Shown piece by piece: positions 1 through 7,836 of a stretch of 61,810 bases of DNA. Origin of the DNA: Myxococcaceae bacterium (lineage in GTDB: Bacteria > Myxococcota_A > Polyangia > Polyangiales > Ga0077539); NCBI GenBank assembly GCA_004297725.1, contig SCUS01000022.1, positions 1 to 61,810 of the forward strand. The letters are read 5' to 3'. The first letter of the stretch is position 1; each line of letters starts with the position of its first letter. The notes below the pieces were generated by a model. The model did no database searches. It was given only the letters and a program-made list of their open reading frames with translations, and had not been told where the DNA came from. The translations under genes and the position numbers were made by a program.

Positions 1-87
1 GGCTCTCCCGGGCGCTCTCGCGGAACCCTGTGGACCGGGGGTTCGCATCGATGGGTGCTTCGTCGACCGTAGCGGATCCGTTCCAGG

Positions 88-366
88 GTGCGGGCTGCCC
101 CGTTGGATTTCCTGTCCCCCCTCCCGTGCCTCACGGCGGGGCGTAACGGCGACGGCGACACCCGCGTTTCGATCTACGGCAGCGGCATCGTGAAGATCAC
201 CCGCGGCTCAACAGTGGTGTTCCAGATCGATACCGACGGCACGGTGCACATCGGTGGCGCGGCAGGGGACTTCCTCGCGCTGGCCAAGCTGGTGAAAGGG
301 AACTTCGACGCGCTGAAGACGATCTTCAGCGAATGGACGCCGATCCCGAACGACGGTGGCGCGTGA
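88..366 (+). CDS. Phage baseplate/gp45-like C-terminal remnant
   Basis: A 92-codon frame with a GTG start at 88. The middle has the short beta-strand pattern of phage tail-spike or baseplate-V/Mu gp45-like proteins (GSGIVKITRG, then TDGTVHIGGAAGDFLALA), followed by one helix and the end WTPIPNDGG. Such proteins normally have several hundred residues upstream and a longer tail, so this is probably only the C-terminal piece. A second frame (ATG at 51, stop near 146) overlaps its start, which would fit a frameshifted or rearranged gene. Nothing recognisable lies in bases 1-50. I infer a degenerate prophage or tailocin fragment. Function is probably lost. Confidence 0.45.
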   Translation: MRAAPLDFLSPLPCLTAGRNGDGDTRVSIYGSGIVKITRGSTVVFQIDTDGTVHIGGAAGDFLALAKLVKGNFDALKTIFSEWTPIPNDGGA

Positions 367-392
367 CTGTTTAGCTCAATGAGGCGAGCGGC

Positions 393-773
393 TCAGCTCA
401 GGCCGCGGGCGAGCCACGCTTCGAGCGCGGCGGGGTCGAGGTCGAGCGCGGCGTCGAGGGCCGACTCGCCGAGATGATCGAGGCGCTCGCGGAGGGCGTC
501 GCGTTCGGGGGCGGAGACCTCGCGGTGAAGGCGACGCTCGACGATGCGAACGAGCGCGAGGTGCGTGCCCTCGGTGCGGCAGCGGCGTTCGAGTTCCTCG
601 ACAAAGGGCAGTGACCTCATGAGCTCATCCTCGTCTTCCGGCGCCCGTGTACCGTGGGCGCGGCGGTCGTGGTGGAGTTCTATCACCCGGCGCACGAGCG
701 CGTCGCGCACCGCGCCGGGCGGCGTCTGCTGAAGGTCCGAGATCGCCCGACGCAGCGTGAGCCCGGCGCCCAT
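393..773 (-). CDS. DUF4351/Rpn-nuclease-like C-terminal fragment
   Basis: 126 codons from ATG 773. The end, with a helix rich in Glu/Arg and then LDLDPAALEAWLA, resembles the C-terminal domain (DUF4351-like) of Rpn-family recombination-promoting nucleases and related transposase-like proteins. The PD-(D/E)XK nuclease domain expected before it is absent. The same frame stays open upstream of the ATG to the edge of the inverted-repeat element (about base 838) and still reads like protein there (ETADTLALRL), so the ATG may be fortuitous and the gene may be cut by that insertion. Probably a non-functional 3' fragment. The family assignment is tentative. Confidence 0.4.
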   Translation of the reverse strand: MGAGLTLRRAISDLQQTPPGAVRDALVRRVIELHHDRRAHGTRAPEDEDELMRSLPFVEELERRCRTEGTHLALVRIVERRLHREVSAPERDALRERLDHLGESALDAALDLDPAALEAWLARGLS

Positions 774-826
774 CAGCCGCAGCGCAAGTGTGTCGGCCGT
801 CTCGCCAGGCTCACTCGCTTTCGTTC

Positions 827-1261
827 GATCTCCCTCTCCAGCCCTTTCAACGTGTGTTGGATAAGCCCGCTCGGAGAGCGCCGACTCCGCGATTGCGGAC
901 GGCCCTGCGGGCCTGCAATCGCTGAAGTCGGATCCTGGTGATGAGCGCCCTGGCCTTCACAGGGCTTCCTGGAGGAGCGCCGGTTGCTGGCGCAACCATC
1001 GGGAGGTCCCCGATCGCCACGATGGACGTCCATGCGGCGACCAGCATCTTGTCCTGCTGCTGCGCGTGAGTACCTACGTCCTCTTCATCGAGCGCTCCAG
1101 CGCTCGATGCGCCTGCAGCGAGTCCCGCGACGGCGGGACGTTCATCTCCAGGCTCCCACTTCAGCGGTTGCAGGCCCGCTCGCGGGCCGTCCGCAACCGC
1201 GGAGTGGGCGCTCTCCGAGCGAGCTTATCCAACACACGTTGAAAGGGCTGATCTCCCTCTC
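827..1261. mobile_element. MITE-like element with ~110-bp inverted repeats
   Basis: Bases about 840-950 and 1138-1249 are imperfect inverted repeats of each other. Both arms begin AGCCCTTTCAACGTGTGTTG when read inward, and I estimate somewhat under 90 % identity. The unit is bordered by a 12-bp direct repeat, GATCTCCCTCTC, at 827-838 and 1250-1261, as expected of a target-site duplication. The centre holds two more perfect hairpins: 10-bp arms at 1087-1096/1099-1108 and 7-bp arms at 1122-1128/1133-1139. No transposase frame is visible, so it would have to be mobilised in trans. It accounts for the gene-free stretch between 774 and 1353. Confidence 0.6.
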
Positions 1262-1353
1262 GCGCTGCCTCGCGTCGGCCGCCGGATGAGGTCCCCCGAC
1301 CGGCGACTCCCTGGACACCGCCTCGACCGACGAGGCCCTTACCCTCGGCAGGG

Positions 1354-1917
1354 CTACGAGCCCAGCGGAAAGTCAGGCACCTCTCGCCGCAGGCTCCCGA
1401 CCACATCCTCGACGATCATGAAGGCGTCCAGCGGCCCTCCCGCGAAGGCGCCCTTTGGCGTCCACCGCGAGCCGTGCGCAGACCAGTGCCGCGCGGTGAA
1501 GAGCCTCTCGTACGCCTTCATCGACTCATTCATGCCGCCGGCGTGTCGGCGCCACTCCTTGAGCACGACGTCCAGGCCGATCGTCACGCCCTGCTTCTCA
1601 AGACGCAGGAAGCTGTCCCGCAGCGGCCGTCGAACCGCATCCCTCGTGCGCTTCACGATCCGACACCGGGCGTCGTCGAAGAACATCTTCTCCGATGCCG
1701 CGGCGATCGCTACGACGGTCCATTTCTCCAGCGCGACCGAGGCCTCGTCGATCGCAAGCAGGAACTCATCGTCGAGCAACCCGAAGTACGGCCCGTCGGG
1801 AGCCGAGGTCGTCCCCGCGGGATCCTTCATCACCACCGTGATCGCGTACCTCGTGCGATCCCAGGTCGTGAGGATCCGCTCAAAGGGCGCGAGCGCGGGG
1901 TCCGACGTGAACGTCAT
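1354..1917 (-). CDS. HEPN-like protein with R-x4-H motif
   Basis: 187 codons. ATG 1917 overlaps the TGA of the upstream gene (ATGA), so the two are translationally coupled. A mostly helical C-terminal half contains ARHWSAHGSRW: R143 and H148 form the R-x4-H signature of HEPN ribonuclease domains, and the surrounding ARHW-AHG-W pattern is typical of HEPN-like proteins of unknown function. N-terminally it has an acidic helical stretch (LDDEFLLAIDEAS). No MNT nucleotidyltransferase lies beside it. It could be a toxin whose partner is the preceding gene, but that is inference. The long upstream ATG extension to 2010 overlaps the neighbour and is not used. Confidence 0.6.
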   Translation of the reverse strand: MTFTSDPALAPFERILTTWDRTRYAITVVMKDPAGTTSAPDGPYFGLLDDEFLLAIDEASVALEKWTVVAIAAASEKMFFDDARCRIVKRTRDAVRRPLRDSFLRLEKQGVTIGLDVVLKEWRRHAGGMNESMKAYERLFTARHWSAHGSRWTPKGAFAGGPLDAFMIVEDVVGSLRREVPDFPLGS

Positions 1918-2414
1918 TCCGCGTGGATCAGCTTGCGTAGCGCCTCGGCGAATCGTGCCTCGGAGAGCGTGCGCTTCGAAGTCCGTCCATCGACCGGCAG
2001 GATCCACCACGTCCGATCAGGTCGCCGCAGGAACGCCCAGATCGCAGGACCGGATCGCATGTCGACCCGGCCACGTACCCCTACTACCCTCTCGCCTCCG
2101 CGCAGTGCGAGGCCGACGACGTGTTCGCCGCGCGGTTCGATCCGTACGAGACACGGGGTCTTCGTGAGGATCCGGATATCGAGTGTAGGTGCCTCATACT
2201 GACCGAGGTCTGGTTCGACCAGGGTCATCGAACCGTGCTGAAGGCTCGCGACCTTCTCCTCGACGAGTGGCGCGACCCACGACTCGATGCTCTCGACGAG
2301 CTTCTTCAGGTCCTCCAGCCACTCACGGAGCCGCCGCTCATCGCTCTCGGCGTCCGGGCCGGCCTTGGCATCCTCGCGCAGCTCGCCCGCCAGCTTCTTC
2401 ATCGCGCTCGTCAT
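1914..2414 (-). CDS. Hypothetical protein coupled to the HEPN-like gene
   Basis: 166 codons from ATG 2414 (MTSAMKKLAGELRED). Starts further upstream give a low-complexity Arg/Gly/Ala extension and were rejected. Residues 1-45 are charged and helical. Residues 50-150 read as a beta-rich domain with RIEPRGEHVVGLAL and a tryptophan pair in TWWILPVDGR. I do not recognise the family. It is the first gene of a two-gene unit with the R-x4-H protein (1-nt shift ATGA overlap), so an antitoxin or partner role is possible but unsupported by homology. Codon use looks slightly less GC-biased than in the following housekeeping genes. Confidence 0.6.
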   Translation of the reverse strand: MTSAMKKLAGELREDAKAGPDAESDERRLREWLEDLKKLVESIESWVAPLVEEKVASLQHGSMTLVEPDLGQYEAPTLDIRILTKTPCLVRIEPRGEHVVGLALRGGERVVGVRGRVDMRSGPAIWAFLRRPDRTWWILPVDGRTSKRTLSEARFAEALRKLIHAE

Positions 2415-2494
2415 GCACAAAACACTATCACGGGGGCGTAGATCTCCCGCCCGGCCGACGACGCCCCGCAGCGCAGTACGTCGAGAGCCCGCTC

Positions 2495-4186
2495 CTATCG
2501 GCAGCGCACCGGCCGGGCGTGCGGCAGCGCCACCCTCGGTCGCGCCGGGTCGTACCACCGCGGATCATCCCCCCGCAGCGGCCCCACCGCCGCGAGCCCC
2601 GCCCCCACCGCGTCGCGCATCACCGGCGCGGCCGCGATGGCGTCGTCGGTCAAGGGCTCCGCGAGGTGCCGGGAGAGCGATCCCCCCGCGAGGTAGTCGT
2701 TGGTGGCCACGGTGAGCAGCTCGTCGTCGCCCACCGCGCGCCCGTCGTCGCGCGTCACCCGCAGCGCCATCGTGCTCCCGTCGCAGGTGACGGCCACCCT
2801 CGCCCCGGCGAGGCCGAGCGCCCCGTCGTCGGCGCGCGCGTTGTCGCGCAGCACCGCCCTCAGCGCCGCGCCCCGCATCCTCACGGTCACCAGCCGGTTG
2901 TCGAAGGGCAGCACGGAATACAGTCGCCCGTAATCGAGCGCCCCCTCCGGGAGGTCGGCGCGCACCCCGCCGCTGTTCATCAGGGCCACGTCGGCGCCCG
3001 GCGCGGCGGCGAGCATCCGGTCGGCGACGAGGTTGGTGAGCGCCGACTCCTCCTGGTAGCGGCTGCGCACGATGCGCTCGACCACCACGCCGAGCGAGCG
3101 CTCCTCCACCGCCCTCGCGTCGGCGAGCGGACCGGCCACGATGCGGGCCACGGCCTCGTCGGCCACCACCGGGGCGCCCTCGTAGGGCGCGGGCGCGCAG
3201 CGGGAGGGATCCGCCGGCTCGCGGGTGATCTCGCCGCAGACGCCGCGCGGGGGGAAGACCTGTCGGCCGGTGACGCGCCCTCGCTCGACGGTGAGGTCGA
3301 CGCGGCCGAAGGCCTGGCCGTTGGCGAAGGACTCGATCACCGGGATGCCATGCACCACGTGGGCGACGCCCCGGTGGGTGTGGCCCGCGACGATGGCGTC
3401 GACGCTCCCCTCGGGGAGCGCCCGGGCGAGCTCGAAGACCTCCTCGCGGGCGTCGCAGGTGGAGAGGTCGGCGGGCTGGTCGAAGCGTCGGCACCCGCCG
3501 CCCGCGTGGGCGAGCACCACCACCACGGCGGCACCGCGAGCGCGCAGCGAGGCGGCGCGGGCGCTCACCGTGTCGGCGAGCGGGCGCATGGCGAGGCCGC
3601 GGAAGTTCACCGCGAGGGTGGTGGTGGGGGTGGCCTCGGTGCTGACGCCGACGAGGCCGACGCGCACCCCGGCGACGGTGGTGAGCAGGTCGGGGGAGAC
3701 GTTGTCCCAGGGGAGGGAATTGCCCGAGGAGGCCTCGACGATGTTGGCGGCGAGGAAGGGAAACGAGGCCTCGCGGGCGCGGGCTCGCAGCGCCCCGCGG
3801 GGGTCGTCCGAGGGGGCGCGGGGGAAGGTGGCCTCGCCGGAGGGTCCGTAGTCGAACTCGTGGTTGCCGATGGCGGCGGCGGCGTAGCCGAGGGCGTTGT
3901 AGGCCCGCACCACGGCGGACCCTTCGGTGAGGTTGGAGGCGAGGGTGCCCTGGAAGAGGTCGCCCGCGTCGACGAGGAGCACGGCGCCGTCGGCGCGGCG
4001 GGCGCTTCGCAGGTTGGCGAGGTGGCCGCCCAGCCAGGGGAGGAGCGCGATGCGGCCGTGGAGGTCGTTGGTCCCGACGAGCGAGATCACCACGCGGGAG
4101 CGGGCGCGAGGCGACGCGCGGCGGGAGGCGCGGTGCGAGGCGCACGAGGGCAGCAGGAGGAGGAGCAGCAGCAGGGCGGATCGCAT
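2495..4186 (-). CDS. Lipoprotein bifunctional metallophosphatase/5'-nucleotidase
   Basis: 563 codons. A poly-Leu signal peptide ends in the lipobox LPSC (residues 11-14), so this should be an exported lipoprotein. The calcineurin-like dimetal phosphatase domain follows, with GTNDLHGR (D-x-H), DAGDLFQG, GNHEFDYG and AGHTHRG. The C-terminal half is the UshA/5'-nucleotidase substrate domain (MNSGGVRADLPEG, VLPFDN, VATNDYLAGG). The family hydrolyses extracellular nucleotides or UDP-sugars to salvage nucleosides and phosphate. Length is normal for the family. It stands alone, divergent from the downstream TPR gene. Substrate cannot be told from sequence. Confidence 0.88.
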   Translation of the reverse strand: MRSALLLLLLLLPSCASHRASRRASPRARSRVVISLVGTNDLHGRIALLPWLGGHLANLRSARRADGAVLLVDAGDLFQGTLASNLTEGSAVVRAYNALGYAAAAIGNHEFDYGPSGEATFPRAPSDDPRGALRARAREASFPFLAANIVEASSGNSLPWDNVSPDLLTTVAGVRVGLVGVSTEATPTTTLAVNFRGLAMRPLADTVSARAASLRARGAAVVVVLAHAGGGCRRFDQPADLSTCDAREEVFELARALPEGSVDAIVAGHTHRGVAHVVHGIPVIESFANGQAFGRVDLTVERGRVTGRQVFPPRGVCGEITREPADPSRCAPAPYEGAPVVADEAVARIVAGPLADARAVEERSLGVVVERIVRSRYQEESALTNLVADRMLAAAPGADVALMNSGGVRADLPEGALDYGRLYSVLPFDNRLVTVRMRGAALRAVLRDNARADDGALGLAGARVAVTCDGSTMALRVTRDDGRAVGDDELLTVATNDYLAGGSLSRHLAEPLTDDAIAAAPVMRDAVGAGLAAVGPLRGDDPRWYDPARPRVALPHARPVRCR

Positions 4187-4281
4187 CGTCGAGGAGGGGC
4201 GTGAGGGTACGACGGAAGGCCTGCGGCGGCGCGTCGGCGGTTCACAACGGTGGTGATCCGGGTCACAACTGGTGTGAAGCG

Positions 4282-4917
4282 ATGACCCGATGGACGGCGA
4301 TGCTCGCGGCGGCGCTGGTGGCTACGGCCCCGACGCTCTATGCCCAGCCCCTGGGGGACATCGCCGCGCTCCGCCGGGAGGTGGCGGCCGAGCACCTGTC
4401 GCGCGCCCGTGAGCAGGAGCGCTCGGGCCGCGCGCTCGACGCCGAGGGCAGCTACCGCGACGCGCTCATGGCCGACCCTGCGAGCCTCGAGGCCGCCATC
4501 GGGTACGCCCGGCTGCTGCGCGCGAGAGGCCACGCCGACGAGGCCTTCGCGACGCTGCGCTCGCTTCCTCCGAGGGCGCTCGCCGACGACGAGTCGCTCT
4601 CCGCGCTGGCCGAGGCGTGGGTGTCCTTCGGCCGCGCCGACGAGGCGGTCGGGCTGCTTCGCGACCGCGCCCACGGGATCGTCGGGTGGCGCGCCCTCGC
4701 GACGCTGGCCGCGCGTCAGGGGTCCTTCGTGGAGGCGCTGGCCGCGGCGCGGCGGGTGCTGGACGGCGGCGACGAGAGCCGCTCGGCGGGGCTCACGGTG
4801 CGCGCGCTCACGCAGCTGAGCGGCGAGCTCGACGTGGTGCGCCGCCCTCCGAGGGGCACGACCGCGGCGCTGCGGCGCTGGCTGGCGGACGACCGCTCCG
4901 GGCCGCCGGGCTGGTAG
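4282..4917 (+). CDS. Secreted TPR-repeat protein
   Basis: 211 codons from ATG 4282. An in-frame start at 4201 exists, but the start at 4282 gives a clean signal peptide (MTRWTAMLAAALVATAP, cleavage near YAQ). The mature part has about three tetratricopeptide-like helix pairs (SYRDALMADPASLEAAIGYA, then HADEAFATLRSL, then RADEAVGLL). TPR proteins are scaffolds for protein contacts, here presumably in the periplasm. No enzymatic motif is visible. It lies just upstream of syd on the same strand with a 50-nt gap, but a functional link is not evident. Confidence 0.65.
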   Translation: MTRWTAMLAAALVATAPTLYAQPLGDIAALRREVAAEHLSRAREQERSGRALDAEGSYRDALMADPASLEAAIGYARLLRARGHADEAFATLRSLPPRALADDESLSALAEAWVSFGRADEAVGLLRDRAHGIVGWRALATLAARQGSFVEALAAARRVLDGGDESRSAGLTVRALTQLSGELDVVRRPPRGTTAALRRWLADDRSGPPGW

Positions 4918-4967
4918 GTGAAGGCCCGGCGGCGCTCGGCGTGCGCCGCTGGTATGGTCCGCGGATC

Positions 4968-5519
4968 ATGTCGAGTCACGACACCTCGCGCGCCCTGCGG
5001 CAACTGTTCGAGCGTTATCTGTCGGCCGTGCAGGAGGTGTCCGGCTCGCTCCCGATCACCGAGCACGACCCGGTGGTGCGCTCCCCCTGCGAGCTGGGCG
5101 AGCCCGACTCCGACGGGATCGTCACGTGGCGCCCCGTCCAGCGGAAGCCGCGCTCCGACCTGTCGATGATGGAGCGCGAGGCCGGGGTGACGCTGCCCGA
5201 CGACCTTCGCGACTGGTTCGGGGCGTGGTGGTGCCTGCCCCTCGAGGCCTCGCTCTTCGGCGAGCCGATGGTGCTGCTGGGCATCACCGGGCCGGAGGAC
5301 GAGCGCGCGGTGGCGAAGCGCTGGGCGGGCCACGTGGCCGCGCGGAGGGCTCGCGGGGTCGACGACACGGTCCCGGTGGGGGCCTTCATGGACGGGCGCA
5401 TCCTGACGGTGGCGTGCCCCAACGGGGAGGTGCGGCTGGAGACCACCACGCGCTCGCTGAGCTTCGTGGCGGCCTCGGTGAGCGACCTCTTCGGGATGCT
5501 GGTGCTCCAGACTCCCTGA
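4968..5519 (+). CDS. syd: SecY-interacting protein Syd
   Basis: 183 codons from ATG 4968. It has the Syd family landmarks in order: an N-terminal helix, SPCELGEPDSDGIVTWRPV, a central LPDDLRDWFGAWWCLPLE, and a C-terminal strand-rich part (GRILTVACPNGEVRLET). In Escherichia coli, Syd is a peripheral inner-membrane protein that binds SecY and can disrupt faulty Sec translocons. The cytoplasmic location fits the lack of signal peptide. Syd is best known from gammaproteobacteria, so its presence here is of some note. Longer upstream starts are shadows of the TPR gene. Confidence 0.8.
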   Translation: MSSHDTSRALRQLFERYLSAVQEVSGSLPITEHDPVVRSPCELGEPDSDGIVTWRPVQRKPRSDLSMMEREAGVTLPDDLRDWFGAWWCLPLEASLFGEPMVLLGITGPEDERAVAKRWAGHVAARRARGVDDTVPVGAFMDGRILTVACPNGEVRLETTTRSLSFVAASVSDLFGMLVLQTP

Positions 5520-5526
5520 GCGCTCG

Positions 5527-6729
5527 CTATGGCGTCGCGGCGGGTCGCGGCGCGCTCGACTCCATCTGCACCCTGGAGCGCAGCGTCACCTGGCCCGGAA
5601 CCTCGATGCGAAACCACCCCCGGCTCTCGTCGAAGGCCCCTCCCACGCTGGGGGCGAAGAGCCTCCGGGTGGCCACCACGGTGAAGCTCCATCGGGAGCG
5701 TCGGCCGCCGGGCAGGGGCATCGGGTCCTGCTCCTCGAGGCCATGGCGCACGGCCTCGATGGCCGCCCGGTCGAAGCCCGGGATGCCCGACGGGTGCAGC
5801 AGCCTCACGTCGAGCACCCGGCCGTCCTCGTCCTGGTCGACCTGAACCTCCGCGCGGGTGGTTCGCACGTTGCGCCGCCACGACTCGTCGCCGGCGTTCG
5901 TCGCCATCGGTGGGCGGTTGGCGTTGAGCCCGTTGCCCGAGACCCCCCCGATGGCCTCGATCGCGTCCGCGGCCCCGCCCAGCCGGGGCTGCGCGGCGGC
6001 CTCCAGCACCTGGCGCTGCCGGCGGATCATCCGGTCGCCGAAGATCCGGATCGCCGTCTCCGGCGCGACGAAGCCCGCCATCAGGGTGTCGCCGAGGTTG
6101 GGGACGCGCACCACCCCGGGGCGCCACGCCTCCGCGACGCGTCGACGAACGTTCCAGAGGTAGCTGCGAACGCCCGGGGCCTCGCGCACCACGGTCGCCC
6201 CGAGGGCCTCGCGGACGAAGCCCTGCGATGCGGTGCGAGCGCGCTCCTCCTCGGTGCCTGTGGAGCCCGGGAAGAGGCCCGCGCGAGAGGAGGCGGAGGG
6301 CGCCTCGGCGGCGGGGCGGGAGGGCATCGAGAGGGCGTCGACGCGGGGGCGCAGCAGGTCCGACGCGCTCAGCACGGGCGGCGGAGGCGCAGCGGGCGGT
6401 GGCGCAGCGGGCGGTGGTGCAGCGGGCGGTGGCGCAGCGGGCGGTGGAGGCGCGGGGCTACGAGGGGCCGGGAGCGCGGCGCGCCTCGGGGCGAGCGCAT
6501 GGGCTGCGGGCTCGACGGGCGGCGGAGTCGTCGAGGGCTCGACCGGCGGCGGTGGTGGCAGCGAGGGTGGTGGTGGCGGCGGTGTCTCCAGGGCGAACTC
6601 GGTGACGCGCAGCACGCGGGCGGGCGAGGGGACGGGGGGCGGTCCCGGGAGCGAGAGGAGCAGCGCGAAGACGAGCGAGTGCCCGAGGCTCGAGGCGAGC
6701 AGCCATCGCGAGCTACGGGGGAGCGCCAT
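5527..6729 (-). CDS. TonB-like energy transducer
   Basis: 400 codons. One N-terminal membrane anchor (residues about 8-28, SSLGHSLVFALLLSLP) is followed by a long proline-rich linker (residues about 50-130, including four tandem PPPAA units). The C-terminal region (about 280-360) has the TonB pattern QVDQDEDGRVLDVRLLHPSG followed by FDRAAIEAV. TonB proteins span the periplasm and pass proton-motive energy from ExbB/ExbD to outer-membrane receptors. ExbB/D are not in this window, so it may serve a distant partner or act as a periplasmic linker. The protein is longer than a typical TonB (about 240 residues). Confidence 0.75.
   Translation of the reverse strand: MALPRSSRWLLASSLGHSLVFALLLSLPGPPPVPSPARVLRVTEFALETPPPPPPSLPPPPPVEPSTTPPPVEPAAHALAPRRAALPAPRSPAPPPPAAPPPAAPPPAAPPPAAPPPPVLSASDLLRPRVDALSMPSRPAAEAPSASSRAGLFPGSTGTEEERARTASQGFVREALGATVVREAPGVRSYLWNVRRRVAEAWRPGVVRVPNLGDTLMAGFVAPETAIRIFGDRMIRRQRQVLEAAAQPRLGGAADAIEAIGGVSGNGLNANRPPMATNAGDESWRRNVRTTRAEVQVDQDEDGRVLDVRLLHPSGIPGFDRAAIEAVRHGLEEQDPMPLPGGRRSRWSFTVVATRRLFAPSVGGAFDESRGWFRIEVPGQVTLRSRVQMESSAPRPAATP
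6391..6450. repeat. 15-bp tandem repeat in tonB-like gene
   Basis: About four copies of the 15-mer AGCGGGCGGTGGCGC run head to tail with single-base changes. On the minus strand they encode repeated Pro-Pro-Ala-Ala-Pro units of the periplasmic linker. Copy number could vary by slippage without breaking the frame. Confidence 0.8.
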
Positions 6730-6777
6730 CGCCGCAACGATGACACGCCGCGCGGGTGGTGCGCTCGGGGCCTCCCG

Positions 6778-7755
6778 TTACGGAACCAGCACCACCTTGC
6801 CCAGCACCTGTCGCCGCTCCAGGCGCTCGAGCGCCTCCGCGGCCCTCGCGAAGGGGAGCACCCGGTCGACGTGCGGTCGCAGCGTCCCCTCGGCGACGAG
6901 GTCGAGGATGCGCGCGGCGTGGGCGCGGTTTCTCTGCGGCTCTCGGGCGGCGAACGATCCCCAGAACACCCCGACGATGTCGCAGCCCTTGAGCAGCGTG
7001 AGGTTGAGCGGAATCCTCGGGATCTCCCCCGACGCGAAGCCGACCACCAGGTAGCGCCCCTTCCACGCGATGGACCTCAGGGCGGGCTCGGAGAAGGGCC
7101 CACCGACCGGGTCGTAGACCACGTCGACGCCGGCGCCTGCGGTGAGCTCCCTGGCGCGTTCCTTCAGGTCTTCGCGGCTGTAGTTGATGCCCAGGTCGGC
7201 GCCGTGCTCCCGGCAGAACGCGAGCTTCTCGTCGGTGGAGGCCGCGGCGATGACCCTCGCTCCGAGGGCCTTGCCGAGCTCGATCGCCGCCACGCCGACG
7301 CCCCCCGCGGCGCCAAGCACCAGCAGGGTCTCGCCGGGCTGGAGGCGCCCCCGGTCTTCGAGCGCGTGGAGGGTGGTCGCATAGGTGAGCAGGGTCGCGG
7401 CGCCGACCTCGAAGCCCACCGCGTCGGGCAGGCGCACCGCCGCGAGCTCCGGGACCACCACGCGCTCGGCGAAGGCCCCCATGAGCATCGTGGCGGCGAC
7501 GCGGTCGCCCGGGGCGAGGCTGGTCACGCCAGGGCCGACGGCGGCCACGACGCCCGCCACCTCGCCGCCCGGAACGAAGGGAGGAGCGCCCTTGAACTGG
7601 TACTTCCCCCGGGTGACGAGCACGTCGGGGAAGTTCACCCCCGCGGCGCGCACGTCGATCAGCACCTCCCCGTCGCCCGCCACCGGCTCGGAAAGGCCGT
7701 CATCGACGCGGAGACTCGAAGGCCCGGTGAGCTCGTGACATCGAACGGCGCGCAT
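6778..7755 (-). CDS. NADPH:quinone oxidoreductase (zinc-free MDR family)
   Basis: 325 codons. The N-terminal GroES-like domain contains VDVRAAGVNFPDVLVTRG and PFVPGGEVAGVV. The Rossmann domain has the nucleotide motif LGAAGGVGVAAIELGKALGA and the typical VDVVYDPVGG. Structural and catalytic zinc Cys/His ligands of alcohol dehydrogenases are absent, as in QorA/zeta-crystallin-type enzymes. These reduce quinones or other enones with NADPH in the cytoplasm. It is oriented toward tonB (48-nt gap) and divergent from the next lipoprotein gene. The exact substrate is unknown. A second, distinct paralogue lies at 18516-19487. Confidence 0.85.
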   Translation of the reverse strand: MRAVRCHELTGPSSLRVDDGLSEPVAGDGEVLIDVRAAGVNFPDVLVTRGKYQFKGAPPFVPGGEVAGVVAAVGPGVTSLAPGDRVAATMLMGAFAERVVVPELAAVRLPDAVGFEVGAATLLTYATTLHALEDRGRLQPGETLLVLGAAGGVGVAAIELGKALGARVIAAASTDEKLAFCREHGADLGINYSREDLKERARELTAGAGVDVVYDPVGGPFSEPALRSIAWKGRYLVVGFASGEIPRIPLNLTLLKGCDIVGVFWGSFAAREPQRNRAHAARILDLVAEGTLRPHVDRVLPFARAAEALERLERRQVLGKVVLVP

Positions 7756-7836
7756 GATGTCCGCGACGCTATCTTAGTGGACCATTGCCCGCGAGCGCAG
7801 AGCCGCTGCATCCTTCGGCTCGTGCGAGAAGCCGCG

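Noticed and set aside
5743..7836. Long plus-strand frame leading into the Asp-Val lipoprotein
   Set aside because: It is antisense to the TonB-like and quinone oxidoreductase genes. The lipoprotein signal peptide places the real start at 7837.
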